A DNA stretch of 58,434 nt from Bacillota bacterium (GTDB lineage Bacteria > Bacillota > Syntrophomonadia > Syntrophomonadales > Syntrophomonadaceae). The notes below the pieces were generated by a model. The model ran no database searches and was not told where the DNA came from. It worked only from the letters and a program-made list of their open reading frames with translations. Both the position numbers and the translations under genes were made by a program. The stretch lies in the NCBI GenBank assembly GCA_029550685.1, contig JAKPGY010000093.1:1-58434 (forward strand). The letters run 5' to 3'. Shown one piece after another: positions 7,259 through 16,283 of this stretch. Each line of letters opens with the position of its first letter. Within the stretch, counting starts at the first letter, position 1.

Positions 7259-7888
7259 TCATATTTTTAACTTCTCAATTATCACCTTACCGTCACGAAT
7301 ACGGGCTACCTCCGGGTTACTGCTAGTCACCACCTCCCCATCGGGTGGACGGGTAATATGATTGGCGATCCGAATCTGAGTAGGATTCAAACGGTAGGCA
7401 GCCACAACTGCGTTTATATCTCCACCTGCGCCAGCATGGGCGATACCCCGCAGGGAACCCATGACCAGAATATTGCCTCTGGCTACCACCTCCGCCCCAG
7501 GATTAATGTCTCCCAATATCACTAAATTGCCGTTACTGCATACTTTTTGGCCTGACCGAAGGTGCCGGCATAATAGAAGGGTTTCATCATATTCCGGCAT
7601 GTCCTCCAGAACCGGCTTATTAAAGTTCGCCGTATCCCGGCGATCAGTTAGACTATTCATTATCTCTTTCAGGTGAAGTCCGTGGTCCAGGAGTATGTCT
7701 TCAATTTCCCGCAGCTGCTTGTTAGTTAAATGTTTACTGCCGATATCGATATTAACCAGGGTTCCCAGCAAGTAATCATCAAGAGAGTTAAGCTGTCTTA
7801 CCAGACTCCCTTTCATGGCATGGAAAGTCTTTTCTCCACTTAGATCCAACCACAACTCTCCGTTGACTTTTCTCAGGGTAGTAGCCAC
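7259..7888 (-). CDS. minC: MinC, septum formation inhibitor
   Basis: The 209-residue protein ends in the beta-helical MinC C-terminal domain (about 100-205), with stacked repeats such as VILGDINPGAEVVARGNILVMG and GIAHAGAGGD. The N-terminal half matches the FtsZ-inhibiting domain by position and length. The start is GTG, with GGAGGG 8 bases upstream. It heads minCDE, since a terminator at 7990-8026 separates it from mrdA. Confidence 0.93.
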   Translation of the reverse strand: MATTLRKVNGELWLDLSGEKTFHAMKGSLVRQLNSLDDYLLGTLVNIDIGSKHLTNKQLREIEDILLDHGLHLKEIMNSLTDRRDTANFNKPVLEDMPEYDETLLLCRHLRSGQKVCSNGNLVILGDINPGAEVVARGNILVMGSLRGIAHAGAGGDINAVVAAYRLNPTQIRIANHITRPPDGEVVTSSNPEVARIRDGKVIIEKLKI

Positions 7889-7989
7889 AGCCTTGACCCT
7901 CCATTTCTCTTATGCATCAGGATTAAACTCGACAGGGGTATCACCTTATTAATTCAATTTATTCCATTATTTACCTCTGATGAAAAACA

Positions 7990-8026
7990 AAAAAAGAGAG
8001 GTCTTTTACAAGAAATGCCTCTCTTT
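7990..8026 (-). terminator. Rho-independent terminator after mrdA
   Basis: On the minus strand AAAGAGAGG pairs with CCTCTCTTT across a 16-base loop, followed by an uninterrupted T-run. It separates the mre/mrdA genes from minCDE. Confidence 0.85.
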
Positions 8027-8052
8027 GCGTCGTGCGGCCTAAAAAAAATCCT

Positions 8053-10257
8053 TCAAGGTTCGTCAATTTGATTCGACACTTCCGTTTCGGCGGTTGTGTC
8101 GTTTAGCGACTCCACATTCGTCGGTTCTATGGGAGTTTCTTCTATATTCTGGATATCATTTTCCGTTTCTACCGGTGTTTCCGGGACACTGACTTGATGA
8201 GAATTTGTTCCTGGTTCAATCTGCGTACCGGTCTCAGCTTCTCGCAGATGGTCCTTTATACCGAAGTAATGTTCAAATACATCCCGGCATACCAGACCTG
8301 CCGAGCCACCACCGCTGAATCCATATTCCACTACCCCCGCAAAAGCAATTTCAGGGTTATCAAAAGGAGCAAAAGCTATAAACACTCCATGGAATTCTTT
8401 TAATGGATCGTCACCCCGCCTTCCTGTCTGAGCGGTACCGGTTTTAGCACCTACCTTTATTTCCTGGGGAAAATGGTAGAATAAAAAGTGAGCGGTCCCT
8501 CCTGGCTCGGTGACTGCCAACATGGCTCGCTTGGTTTCAGCCAAAGTACTAGGGTTTACGTCAACACGATGGCGTACCTTGGGTTTGACCTCCTTAATAG
8601 TTTTGCCACTGGGTGATACTACCTTTTTTAAGATATGTGGTTCCATTAAAGAACCGCCATTAGCTATAGTAGCTACGTAGTTGGCTAATTGCATTACTGT
8701 ATAGTCATTATAACCTTGTCCAATAGACATGTTATAGGTATCAAAGGGCTGCCAAGTGGTATCGAAATTATAGTCTATCTGATACTGGGCTTCCAACTGG
8801 GCTTTTTCATTTTTCTTGCGGTTTTCTATTCTAGCCCGTTCCTCTTCACTAGTAGCTGCTTTTAACAGTTGATCATAACGTTGCTCCAAATCCTGGCGCA
8901 GTCTATCATATTTCCGGTCAATCAGCAAAGCATTTAATTCCTTTTTCCATTGGGGAGTGGGCAGCAGCCCTGAAATCTCATGGGGCAGGTCAACTCCCGT
9001 CTTTTGCCCCAGTCCAAACTGTTCGGCCACATGGATTATTTGATTTTGGCCAGCCCGCCGTCCCATTTCCTGAAAATAAGTATTGCAGGAAACTGCCATA
9101 GCCGAGTAGTAATTCCGCTGCCCGTGGACTCCGGTACATTTAATATAGGGTGCCAACCAGTAACGGCCTGCGCAGTTAACGGAATGGTCTATGGGATTCA
9201 TATTGCCCGATTCCAGAGCCGCCATGCCGGTAACAGGCTTGAAGGTAGATCCCGGAGGATAGGAGACCTGGATAGCCCGGTTCATGGCCGCTCCGGGATC
9301 CATAGGATCATAGGAATCTCCCTGGGGAAAATAGTAAGCAGCTTTTTCGTTGCTGATATTTCCCTTCCAATCATCCGGGTTCAAGGCGGGCATACTGGTC
9401 ATAGCCAGTACTTCTCCGGTACGGACATTCAGTACTACAGCTGATCCAACTTTCGCTTTAGGATAGGTCTTCTGCAGCTCCTCCAGAGTCTTTTTCATGC
9501 TGCTATCCAAAACCTGCTGCAATTCATAGTCAATACTCAAGTAAATATTATTGCCTTGCTCAGGCTCCAAGGTAACTAATTCACGTATCGGCCGACCGGC
9601 AGCATCAACTTCTACGCGGCGGGCTCCGTCTTTGCCCCGCAACACATTCTCATACTGTTTTTCGATCCCCGATTTACCTATCAAACTATTGATAGAATAG
9701 GTACCATCTGCCTGAGTAAGTTCCTCCTCGTTGATAGAATGAATATAACCTAATAAATGGCCGGCTAGATCACCACCTGGATAATAACGCAGCGGCTCTA
9801 CGGTTATTAATACTCCAGCTAATTCCTGACGATTTTCCTCCAATTTGACCACCAACTCCCAGGGAATATCCCGGATGATGGTAATGGGTTCATACAGCCG
9901 GTGCTTTTGGACCTCAATCTTTTCTTCAATATCAGCCCGGGTGATTTCCGGATAGTACTCCTGCAATGCTTCTACCAAGCGATCCAGAACCTCTTCATCT
10001 ATTTGGTTCTCTATAAAGGACAGGCTCAGGGTATATACCAGTTTATTGGCGGCTAGAATCTCCCCTGAGTTAGCATAGATTTCTCCCCGGGGAGCTTTTA
10101 TGGATACCAGACGTATCCGGTTTTCCTTAGCCTGGGCCTGATAGCGTTCATTGTCAAAGAGTTGTATGATGGTAAGCCGCAAACAGAGAGCCACCATAAG
10201 AATAATTACAATATAGGAGTATATTGTCAGTTTCCTTTTCAGTTCATCGGCTTTCAA
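8053..10257 (-). CDS. mrdA: Penicillin-binding protein 2 (elongation-specific transpeptidase)
   Basis: This class B PBP cross-links peptidoglycan with RodA in the elongasome. It has one N-terminal membrane anchor (about 13-36), a pedestal domain starting KAPRGEIYA, the active-site SxxK motif in PPGSTFKP (about residue 345), SCN in AVSCNTYFQ and KTG in GAKTGTAQTG. At 734 residues it is longer than usual. A charged, coiled-coil-like insertion (about 440-500, rich in R/E/K) sits between the SxN and KTG motifs, and an acidic Thr/Pro/Glu tail of about 65 residues follows the catalytic domain. The start is TTG with GGGGGAGAG upstream. It lies 1 base after mreD. Confidence 0.94.
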   Translation of the reverse strand: MKADELKRKLTIYSYIVIILMVALCLRLTIIQLFDNERYQAQAKENRIRLVSIKAPRGEIYANSGEILAANKLVYTLSLSFIENQIDEEVLDRLVEALQEYYPEITRADIEEKIEVQKHRLYEPITIIRDIPWELVVKLEENRQELAGVLITVEPLRYYPGGDLAGHLLGYIHSINEEELTQADGTYSINSLIGKSGIEKQYENVLRGKDGARRVEVDAAGRPIRELVTLEPEQGNNIYLSIDYELQQVLDSSMKKTLEELQKTYPKAKVGSAVVLNVRTGEVLAMTSMPALNPDDWKGNISNEKAAYYFPQGDSYDPMDPGAAMNRAIQVSYPPGSTFKPVTGMAALESGNMNPIDHSVNCAGRYWLAPYIKCTGVHGQRNYYSAMAVSCNTYFQEMGRRAGQNQIIHVAEQFGLGQKTGVDLPHEISGLLPTPQWKKELNALLIDRKYDRLRQDLEQRYDQLLKAATSEEERARIENRKKNEKAQLEAQYQIDYNFDTTWQPFDTYNMSIGQGYNDYTVMQLANYVATIANGGSLMEPHILKKVVSPSGKTIKEVKPKVRHRVDVNPSTLAETKRAMLAVTEPGGTAHFLFYHFPQEIKVGAKTGTAQTGRRGDDPLKEFHGVFIAFAPFDNPEIAFAGVVEYGFSGGGSAGLVCRDVFEHYFGIKDHLREAETGTQIEPGTNSHQVSVPETPVETENDIQNIEETPIEPTNVESLNDTTAETEVSNQIDEP

Positions 10258-10258
10258 T

Positions 10259-10762
10259 TCAACTCTCCCCCGTCATACGAAACAGCCGGTCATAAATGGA
10301 GTAATAATACCATAAATAAATAGGCCCAGCCAGAAGTAAGTTATATAAACATTGGTAAAGGATACTATAAGCAACTTCTAACTCCAGCATACTACCGTTG
10401 GCCAACAATAAAACCGCAACCACCAAGGAGTTGATCAAGGTTCCTGCTACCACTGCAATAATGCCTACCCATAAGTTCTCTTTAAAGACGGTACCCTGGG
10501 CTCTGCCCAATATATAACCGGTAAAACCCTTGGCCAGCATATTCACACCTATAAAATGTCCCATATATAAATCTTCCAGCAGACCGCATAGAAGGCCGTA
10601 GAGGGTACCACGCCTTCCACCACGGAAAAGAGCATAAAACACCACCAAGATCAACACCATATCAGGTATCGACCCTTTTATACTAAAGTGGTGAAATAAA
10701 GTTGATTGTAAAAAAACCGCCAGAAGAGGCAGAAAGGCCAAGATAATATATTTTTTCACCAT
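10259..10762 (-). CDS. mreD: MreD, rod-shape-determining membrane protein
   Basis: The 167-residue, highly hydrophobic protein has about five membrane segments. It begins MVKKYIILAFLPLLAVFLQST and holds the family-like LLCGLLEDLYMGHFIGVN stretch. MreD links MreC to the elongation machinery in the membrane. Its ATG overlaps the mreC stop codon (TAATG), and mrdA begins immediately after, a tightly coupled unit. Confidence 0.92.
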   Translation of the reverse strand: MVKKYIILAFLPLLAVFLQSTLFHHFSIKGSIPDMVLILVVFYALFRGGRRGTLYGLLCGLLEDLYMGHFIGVNMLAKGFTGYILGRAQGTVFKENLWVGIIAVVAGTLINSLVVAVLLLANGSMLELEVAYSILYQCLYNLLLAGPIYLWYYYSIYDRLFRMTGES

Positions 10763-11625
10763 TATTCACCCATTTCCTCATCATCTTCAACTATGGGAGG
10801 ATGATAATTGGTGATCACCAGAACTTCTTCCAGACGATCAAAATCAACCGCCGGCTTAACTTCAGCACTTAGCAGCAGGCCGCTGGGTTCACGGTTAACC
10901 TTGCTGACGATTCCTACATCTATACCCTTGGGATAATTAGCTGATAAACCGGAAGTAATTACCCGGTCATTCTCTTCGATGGATGAATAATAAGGGATGT
11001 TGTTCATGCGAAGCAGATGGCTGCTCCCGGTACCTTCCACAATGCCATTGGTTTCCCGGGAGCGCTGCAGAATTACACCTACTGCCATTTCCCGGTCGGT
11101 TATCAGGCTGACCTGAGCTGAATCCGAGTTCACCCTGCTAATGCGTCCTACCAGTCCGTCCGGGTGAATAACCGGCATACCTGGTTCGATCCCCGCATTC
11201 GCTCCCACATTGATCAGTACAGTTTTATGCCAGTTATTGGGGCTGCGAGCTATAATAGCTGCAACTTGCAAGTCGTAAATATCCAGGTTGTCTTCCTTAA
11301 ACTGCAGTATGTTTTGCAAGCGTTTGGCCTGGGCCTCATATTCACGCAGAGCCTGGTTGTCAATAGCCATCTGGGCATTGCGCTGTTCCAGTTCCTGGAT
11401 ACGGCTTTGCATCGCCCGTTTATCACTAAGCAAATCACCGAGGTTTCCCCAGTGACCTCTTATATTATTCACCCCGTTTTGCAGGGGTGTATATACCCCA
11501 TGCACCACCTTTTCCAACATGGTTATATCCTCACGCGGTAAGGATGTCTGGTTCATGGTTATCAGGGCTCCTATGACCACTAAAAAAACTAACCAGAACC
11601 ATTTGTTTCCCAGCAATCTAAACAA
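10762..11625 (-). CDS. mreC: MreC, rod-shape-determining scaffold protein
   Basis: The 287-residue protein has one N-terminal membrane helix (about 9-24), a coiled coil (about 65-110, starting near the LEQRNAQMAIDNQALREY region) and the two beta-barrel domains typical of MreC (IARSPNNWHKTVLINVGANAGIEPGMPV). It bridges MreB inside and PBP2 outside the membrane. The start is TTG with GAGGAGAA just upstream. It ends in an acidic tail and overlaps mreD by one base. Confidence 0.93.
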   Translation of the reverse strand: MFRLLGNKWFWLVFLVVIGALITMNQTSLPREDITMLEKVVHGVYTPLQNGVNNIRGHWGNLGDLLSDKRAMQSRIQELEQRNAQMAIDNQALREYEAQAKRLQNILQFKEDNLDIYDLQVAAIIARSPNNWHKTVLINVGANAGIEPGMPVIHPDGLVGRISRVNSDSAQVSLITDREMAVGVILQRSRETNGIVEGTGSSHLLRMNNIPYYSSIEENDRVITSGLSANYPKGIDVGIVSKVNREPSGLLLSAEVKPAVDFDRLEEVLVITNYHPPIVEDDEEMGE

Positions 11626-11644
11626 TTCTCCTCACCCGAGTCTC

Positions 11645-12664
11645 TTAAATTAGTTTTTTGGGACCTATTAAGACCTTTTTCAATACTTCGATATTCTCCA
11701 ATACCTTTCCCGTACCCAAGGCTACAGCCAGCAAGGGCTCTTCACAGACATAGACCGGCATATTGGTTTCCCGGCTAATAAGTTTGTCAAGTCCTCTTAA
11801 GAGCGATCCTCCGCCAGCTAAAACAATACCCCGGTCCATAATATCAGCAGCCAGTTCTGGAGGAGTTTTTTCCAAACATACCCTTATACCCTCCATCATT
11901 TCTTCTACTGTCTCCCGCAAGGCTTCTTGTACCTCCTGGGAGGATACCTGGATTGTTTTAGGCAAACCACTGACCAGATCGCGGCCACGTACCTCATAAA
12001 ATTCCTCCGGGCCTTCCCACAAAGCCGATCCAATAGAAATCTTAATATCTTCAGCAGTACGTTCCCCGATCAGCAAGTTATAATTCTTTTTCAAATGCTG
12101 GAGAATGGCATCATCCATGTTATCTCCAGCCACTCTCACCGACCGGGAAGTAACTACTCCCCCTAAAGAGATGACCGCTACCTCAGTGGTCCCTCCGCCA
12201 ATATCCACAATCATGTTTCCGGTGGGTTCATCAACCGGCAGACCGGCTCCAATAGCTGCTGCCATGGGTTCTTCAATCAGGTAAGCTTCCTTGGCTCCTG
12301 CCTGCAGCGCTGCTTCGCGAACCGCTCTTTCTTCTACGGTGGTACAGCCTGATGGAATACTGATGATCACCCGTGGACGAACCACACCCATACGTTGACC
12401 TAGAACCCGATTTATAAAATATTTAATCATAGCCTGGGTAACGTCGAAATCGGCAATTACTCCATCTTTCATGGGGCGTATAGCTATAATATTACCCGGA
12501 GTACGTCCAATCATCTGTTTGGCTTCATCCCCTACCGCCAGAACCTTACCGGTGTCACTTTGTATGGCTACCACGGAGGGTTCCTTAAGAACGATACCTT
12601 TGCCGCGCAAATGTACCAGAGTATTAGCCGTGCCAAGATCAATTCCCATATCTCTACTAAACAC
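11645..12664 (-). CDS. mreB: MreB, actin-like shape-determining protein
   Basis: The 339-residue protein opens [17 protein letters not shown], the phosphate-1 motif of the actin fold. It carries [18 protein letters not shown] (phosphate 2) and [17 protein letters not shown] (adenosine motif). MreB filaments guide lateral wall synthesis. The start is GTG with AAGGGGG 9 bases upstream. It heads mreBCD and lies 31 bases after radC, so these genes are probably cotranscribed. Confidence 0.96.
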   Translation of the reverse strand: MFSRDMGIDLGTANTLVHLRGKGIVLKEPSVVAIQSDTGKVLAVGDEAKQMIGRTPGNIIAIRPMKDGVIADFDVTQAMIKYFINRVLGQRMGVVRPRVIISIPSGCTTVEERAVREAALQAGAKEAYLIEEPMAAAIGAGLPVDEPTGNMIVDIGGGTTEVAVISLGGVVTSRSVRVAGDNMDDAILQHLKKNYNLLIGERTAEDIKISIGSALWEGPEEFYEVRGRDLVSGLPKTIQVSSQEVQEALRETVEEMMEGIRVCLEKTPPELAADIMDRGIVLAGGGSLLRGLDKLISRETNMPVYVCEEPLLAVALGTGKVLENIEVLKKVLIGPKKLI

Positions 12665-12695
12665 CTTTGTTATCCCCCTTCAAAGCAAGGCCAAG

Positions 12696-13358
12696 TTATA
12701 TAAGACCTAGACTTTTTAAGCTGCAATATTTGTGTTCACCAATTATTATGTGGTCTAAAACCTCGATACCAATCAGATTTCCGGCTTCTATCAACCGCCG
12801 GGTAATCTGTATGTCTTCAGTACTGGGATTAGGGTCGCCGCTGGGATGGTTGTGAACCAGTATTACTGAAGCAGCGCTTCTTTTGATAGCTGTCTTAAAT
12901 ACCTCCCGGGGATGAACAATTGCACTGTGTAAACCACCTTTGCTGACATCCTCAATAAAAATGAGGCCTCCTTTGCGGTCTAGATACAGCACTCGAAAAT
13001 GCTCCTGCTGTAAGAAGCGCATGTCTTCCATCAGCAGGTGTTTAACATCGTCCGGAGATTTTATCACTAGTTTTTGTTTAACATCTATAGATATACGTCT
13101 GCCTATCTCCACCGCAGCTTTCAGAAGAGCAGCTTTGGCTGGCCCGATACCGGGATGACATGTGAGTTCTTCAATACTAGTCTCTCTTAAGAAACGCAAA
13201 CTGCCACCATGTTCTGCTAAAATCTGCTGAGCCAGTTCCAGAGCACTTAAACCACTGGTACCTTCTCTGATTAGAATAGCCAACAGTTCTGCGTCACTTA
13301 AAGTTGCTTCCCCAGAGCGCAGCAGTTTTTCTCTAGGCCGCATATTCTCAGGCAGCAT
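12696..13358 (-). CDS. radC: RadC family JAB-domain protein
   Basis: The 220-residue frame has a UvrC-like helix-hairpin-helix region (LTCHPGIGPAKAALLKAA) and a C-terminal JAB/MPN metalloprotease-like domain with the HNHPSGDP metal motif. Its cellular role is unsettled. The first ATG has no ribosome-binding site. Nine more codons upstream in frame (GEYHIAIK before MLPEN) match the conserved start of RadC, and GGGGGGAGG lies 5 bases before an ATA at 13385. The true start may therefore be ATA. It sits between maf and mreB, as in Bacillus. Confidence 0.92.
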   Translation of the reverse strand: MLPENMRPREKLLRSGEATLSDAELLAILIREGTSGLSALELAQQILAEHGGSLRFLRETSIEELTCHPGIGPAKAALLKAAVEIGRRISIDVKQKLVIKSPDDVKHLLMEDMRFLQQEHFRVLYLDRKGGLIFIEDVSKGGLHSAIVHPREVFKTAIKRSAASVILVHNHPSGDPNPSTEDIQITRRLIEAGNLIGIEVLDHIIIGEHKYCSLKSLGLI

Positions 13359-13486
13359 TTTGATAGCTATATGATATTCCCCTATGGTTGCCTCCCCCCA
13401 AACTGTAGCTATATTCGACCAATTTCGCTGCTCCTCATTAATACGAAGGAATAGCAGTAAAACTTGCCTGCAAATTAGAACCGCCT

Positions 13487-14122
13487 TTATTTTTTATGAT
13501 AGGCATTGATGATATCCAGCCCAAATTCCTTAAGGGTTTGTGCTAATTTAAACAGCGGCAGACCTACTACATTAAAGTAATCACCATGGATCTCCTTTAC
13601 AAAAACCGCTCCTAAACCTTGAATGGCATAGGCACCGGCCTTACCTATCGGTTCTCCGGTGGCAACATAATGTTTGGCTTCCTCCTCGGCAATGGGTCGA
13701 AAAATCACGGTAGTATGTTCATAATCTACTGCAGTTTGCCCGGTGGCAGCATCCATAACCGCATAACCCGAATAAACCGAATGCTCTCTTCCCTGCAGGG
13801 TCAATAACATAGCCAGAGCATCCTCACTGTCAGCAGGTTTACCCAGTATAGTATTGTCCACCACCACAATGGTATCAGCTCCAATAATTAAACCCTGGGC
13901 ATAGTTAGGAGCTACCGCTGCCGCCTTTCTCAGGGCTAGGTTTTTTACTGCTTCAGCTGGCTTTAGGTTATCCTCTACTGACTCCTCCACATCAGCACTA
14001 TGAACAGTAAAAGTCAGTCCTAACCGGCTCAATATTTCATAACGCCGGGGTGAAGAAGATGCCAGGATAATTTGCTGGTGCTCATTATGATTAATAGGTC
14101 TTTTGGCTGGTTCGGTCCTCAA
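13487..14122 (-). CDS. maf: Maf-family nucleotide pyrophosphatase
   Basis: The 211-residue protein has the family opening ILASSSPRRYEILSRLG (about 18-35), the catalytic-region GADTIVVVDNTILGKP and AGAYAIQGLGAVFV near the C-terminus. Maf proteins hydrolyse non-canonical or excess nucleoside triphosphates and affect septation. The start is TTG with only a weak upstream AAGGTGG. It precedes radC-mreBCD on the same strand, a conserved Firmicute order. Confidence 0.92.
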   Translation of the reverse strand: MRTEPAKRPINHNEHQQIILASSSPRRYEILSRLGLTFTVHSADVEESVEDNLKPAEAVKNLALRKAAAVAPNYAQGLIIGADTIVVVDNTILGKPADSEDALAMLLTLQGREHSVYSGYAVMDAATGQTAVDYEHTTVIFRPIAEEEAKHYVATGEPIGKAGAYAIQGLGAVFVKEIHGDYFNVVGLPLFKLAQTLKEFGLDIINAYHKK

Positions 14123-14139
14123 TTTAATTACAAACCACC

Positions 14140-14400
14140 TTACATTTTACGATAGATTAAATAAGCTAGGACAAAACCTATCAAGGTAAATCCACTGAGA
14201 TTAAGCATAAAGCCAAAAGAAACGGTGAAGACCTCTAAGTCCAGAGTAAAGCTGGGTATCCCAAGGCTTCGGGCATTAGCTAATACTGCCAGCGAAGGCC
14301 AAGCCTTTGTGAGGGCTTGACCTAGCCATCCTCCGACAATCCCTCCCAAGATTAAAAGGATCACCAGAACCGGCCACCCAGGAGAACGTGATCCTGCCAT
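14140..14400 (-). CDS. DUF4321 small membrane protein
   Basis: The 86-residue protein has two hydrophobic segments (about 9-25 and 60-83) separated by a short extracytoplasmic stretch, matching the DUF4321 pattern of clostridial proteins found next to maf. Its function is unknown. ATG is preceded by GGAGGA. It lies 17 bases before maf and probably heads that operon. Confidence 0.65.
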   Translation of the reverse strand: MAGSRSPGWPVLVILLILGGIVGGWLGQALTKAWPSLAVLANARSLGIPSFTLDLEVFTVSFGFMLNLSGFTLIGFVLAYLIYRKM

Positions 14401-14470
14401 TGCTACAAATCCTCCGGCTTAGCTTTTTTCAAGTTTAGCATTCCCCCACGGTTAAAACAAGGAAGGAAAA

Positions 14471-14496
14471 AAGAAGAAAGCTCTCTAGGAGAGCTT
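14471..14496 (-). terminator. Rho-independent terminator after rex
   Basis: On the minus strand an 8-bp AAGCTCTC/GAGAGCTT stem with a 3-base loop is followed by a T-rich tract. It lies 27 bases after the rex stop codon. Confidence 0.8.
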
Positions 14497-14522
14497 CCAG
14501 TAATACTAGAGTTTAACAACCG

Positions 14523-15152
14523 TTAACGCTTTAAGGCCAGATTGAAGCTTAAGACCTCCAGGTTAACTGATAGGTCCACATTACGCAGAATCACCGAACT
14601 GGGAACTTTCAAGACCCGGGGAGAGAAGTTAAGGATAGCCTTAATGCCTGCTTGAACCAAACGGTCTGTAACATCCTGCGCAGCTGAAGCCGGTACGGAA
14701 ACAACCCCCACCCGGATATTGTTCTCTTTAACCCGATCCTGCAGTACATCAAGGGGTTCCACCAACACGTTGCCCAGCTTGGTCCCAATCCGGGCTGGGT
14801 CTACATCTATGATGGTGCTGATATGAAATCCTCTTTCAGCAAACCCTTGATATAAGGCTAGGGCTGATCCCAGTTTGCCTGCTCCTACCAGAACAATATT
14901 CCAGGTTTGGTCCAGGCCCAATATTTTCATCAGGTGTCCATACAATTCGTCGACACGATAGCCTACCCCACGGGTACCAAATTCTCCAAAATAAGCCAGA
15001 TCCTTGCGCACCTGGGCTGAACTAACTCCCACGCCCTTGGCTATGTCCCCGGAGGAAACTGTAGCGACACCTTCGTCAAGTAGCTGGTGTAAAAAACGAG
15101 AATAAACAGAGAGCCGCATTACCGTTGCTTCAGGTATTTTATAGACCTTCAA
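14523..15152 (-). CDS. rex: Rex, NADH/NAD+-sensing transcriptional repressor
   Basis: Rex represses fermentative and reductive genes when NAD+ is high and is released by NADH, an obvious fit for a redox-balanced anaerobe. The N-terminal winged helix (SSGDIAKGVGVSSAQVRKDLAYFGEFGTRGVGY) and the Rossmann motif VGAGKLGSALA are both visible in about 209 residues. The TTG at 15152 is preferred over GTG 15161 because AAGGAG lies 8 bases before it and the product then starts MKVYKIPEAT, as in the family. A Rex-type palindrome lies 68 bases upstream. Confidence 0.94.
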   Translation of the reverse strand: MKVYKIPEATVMRLSVYSRFLHQLLDEGVATVSSGDIAKGVGVSSAQVRKDLAYFGEFGTRGVGYRVDELYGHLMKILGLDQTWNIVLVGAGKLGSALALYQGFAERGFHISTIIDVDPARIGTKLGNVLVEPLDVLQDRVKENNIRVGVVSVPASAAQDVTDRLVQAGIKAILNFSPRVLKVPSSVILRNVDLSVNLEVLSFNLALKR

Positions 15153-15219
15153 GCTCCCCACTCCTTAAATGAAATTCAATCAGGTTGTTACCTTAATTCT
15201 ATTTAAAATTGTACCATTA

Positions 15220-15237
15220 TTGTGAAATAGTTAGCAA
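15220..15237. promoter_or_regulatory. Probable Rex operator controlling rex itself
   Basis: TTGTGAAATAGTTAGCAA fits the Rex consensus of two inverted 7-base half-sites, TTGTGAA and the complement of TTGCTAA, around a 4-base spacer. It sits in the rex upstream region, consistent with autoregulation. Confidence 0.65.
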
Positions 15238-15251
15238 TTATATCCAGAAAT

Positions 15252-15287
15252 AAAAAAGCCCTTGCTGTAGAACCTAGGAAAGAGCTT
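15252..15287 (-). terminator. Rho-independent terminator after the phosphate transporter gene
   Basis: On the minus strand AAGCTCTT pairs with AAGGGCTT (one G-U pair) and is followed by TTTTATTT. It follows the transporter stop codon and isolates that operon from rex. Confidence 0.65.
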
Positions 15288-15293
15288 GTCTTA

Positions 15294-16283
15294 TTATATA
15301 AATATATTTATCAATTTGTAAAACAATAATGCTACTATAGCTGAAGAAGGTATGGTGACAAACCAGGCAATAACTATTTGGCGGGCGATATTCCAACGAA
15401 CTCCACGTAACCGCTTGGCGGCTCCTACTCCCATGATAGATGAAGAAACTACATGAGTAGTGCTGACGGGAACACCTAAAAGACTGGCGCAATAGATAAC
15501 TGATGAAGCGGTGAAATCAGCAGCAAAACCATTAATCGGCTCAATACGAAAAATCTTGCCTCCCATAGTGCGAATGATTTTCCATCCACCCATAGCAGTT
15601 CCTGCAGCCATAGCCATGGCACAGGCCAATTTTACCCATATTGGGACGGTAAAAGTACTTAAAAAGCCTCCTCCAACTAAAACCATAGTTATAATTCCCA
15701 TGGTCTTTTGAGCATCATTGGATCCATGGGCAAAGGATGCCATACAGGCTGACACTACCTGGAGCTTGCGAAACTTATTATTAATTAGAGCAGGTGATCC
15801 TCCTTTGAAGAGCCAGAACAAGAGGGTCATTACCAGACTTCCGGCAGCTAGCCCTACCACCGGAGAAATAATGAGTCCGGCAAATATTTGCATAAACCCC
15901 AGCCAATTCACATCTCCGAAGCTGAATCCAGCTATTACCGCCCCTACCAATCCTCCGATTAAAGCATGAGAGGAACTGCTGGGAATACCAAAATACCAGG
16001 TAAACAGGTTCCAGAATATGGCGCCAATCAGGCCAGCCATAATTACCAGGGGGGTAACCAGTTCCGGGGCAATTATGTTTTTTCCTATAGTAGCGGCAAC
16101 AGCTGTCCCGCTTAGAGCTCCGAGGAAATTCAGGGTTGCAGCAACCATGATGGCATTACGTGGGGATAAGGCTTTTGTAGAAACCGAGGTGGCGATGGCG
16201 TTGGCAGTATCATGAAAACCGTTGATATAGTCAAAAGCAAGGGCTAATATGACCACTAGCACGACTAGACCCAAACTAAACAT
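15294..16283 (-). CDS. PiT-family inorganic phosphate transporter
   Basis: The 329-residue protein has about ten membrane segments and the two PiT signature repeats, INGFHDTANAIATSVSTKAL (N-terminal) and FAHGSNDAQKTMGIITM (C-terminal). It would couple phosphate or metal-phosphate import to a cation gradient. The start overlaps the end of the upstream PhoU-like gene by 8 bases, so the two are translationally coupled and probably act together. Confidence 0.9.
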   Translation of the reverse strand: MFSLGLVVLVVILALAFDYINGFHDTANAIATSVSTKALSPRNAIMVAATLNFLGALSGTAVAATIGKNIIAPELVTPLVIMAGLIGAIFWNLFTWYFGIPSSSSHALIGGLVGAVIAGFSFGDVNWLGFMQIFAGLIISPVVGLAAGSLVMTLLFWLFKGGSPALINNKFRKLQVVSACMASFAHGSNDAQKTMGIITMVLVGGGFLSTFTVPIWVKLACAMAMAAGTAMGGWKIIRTMGGKIFRIEPINGFAADFTASSVIYCASLLGVPVSTTHVVSSSIMGVGAAKRLRGVRWNIARQIVIAWFVTIPSSAIVALLFYKLINIFI

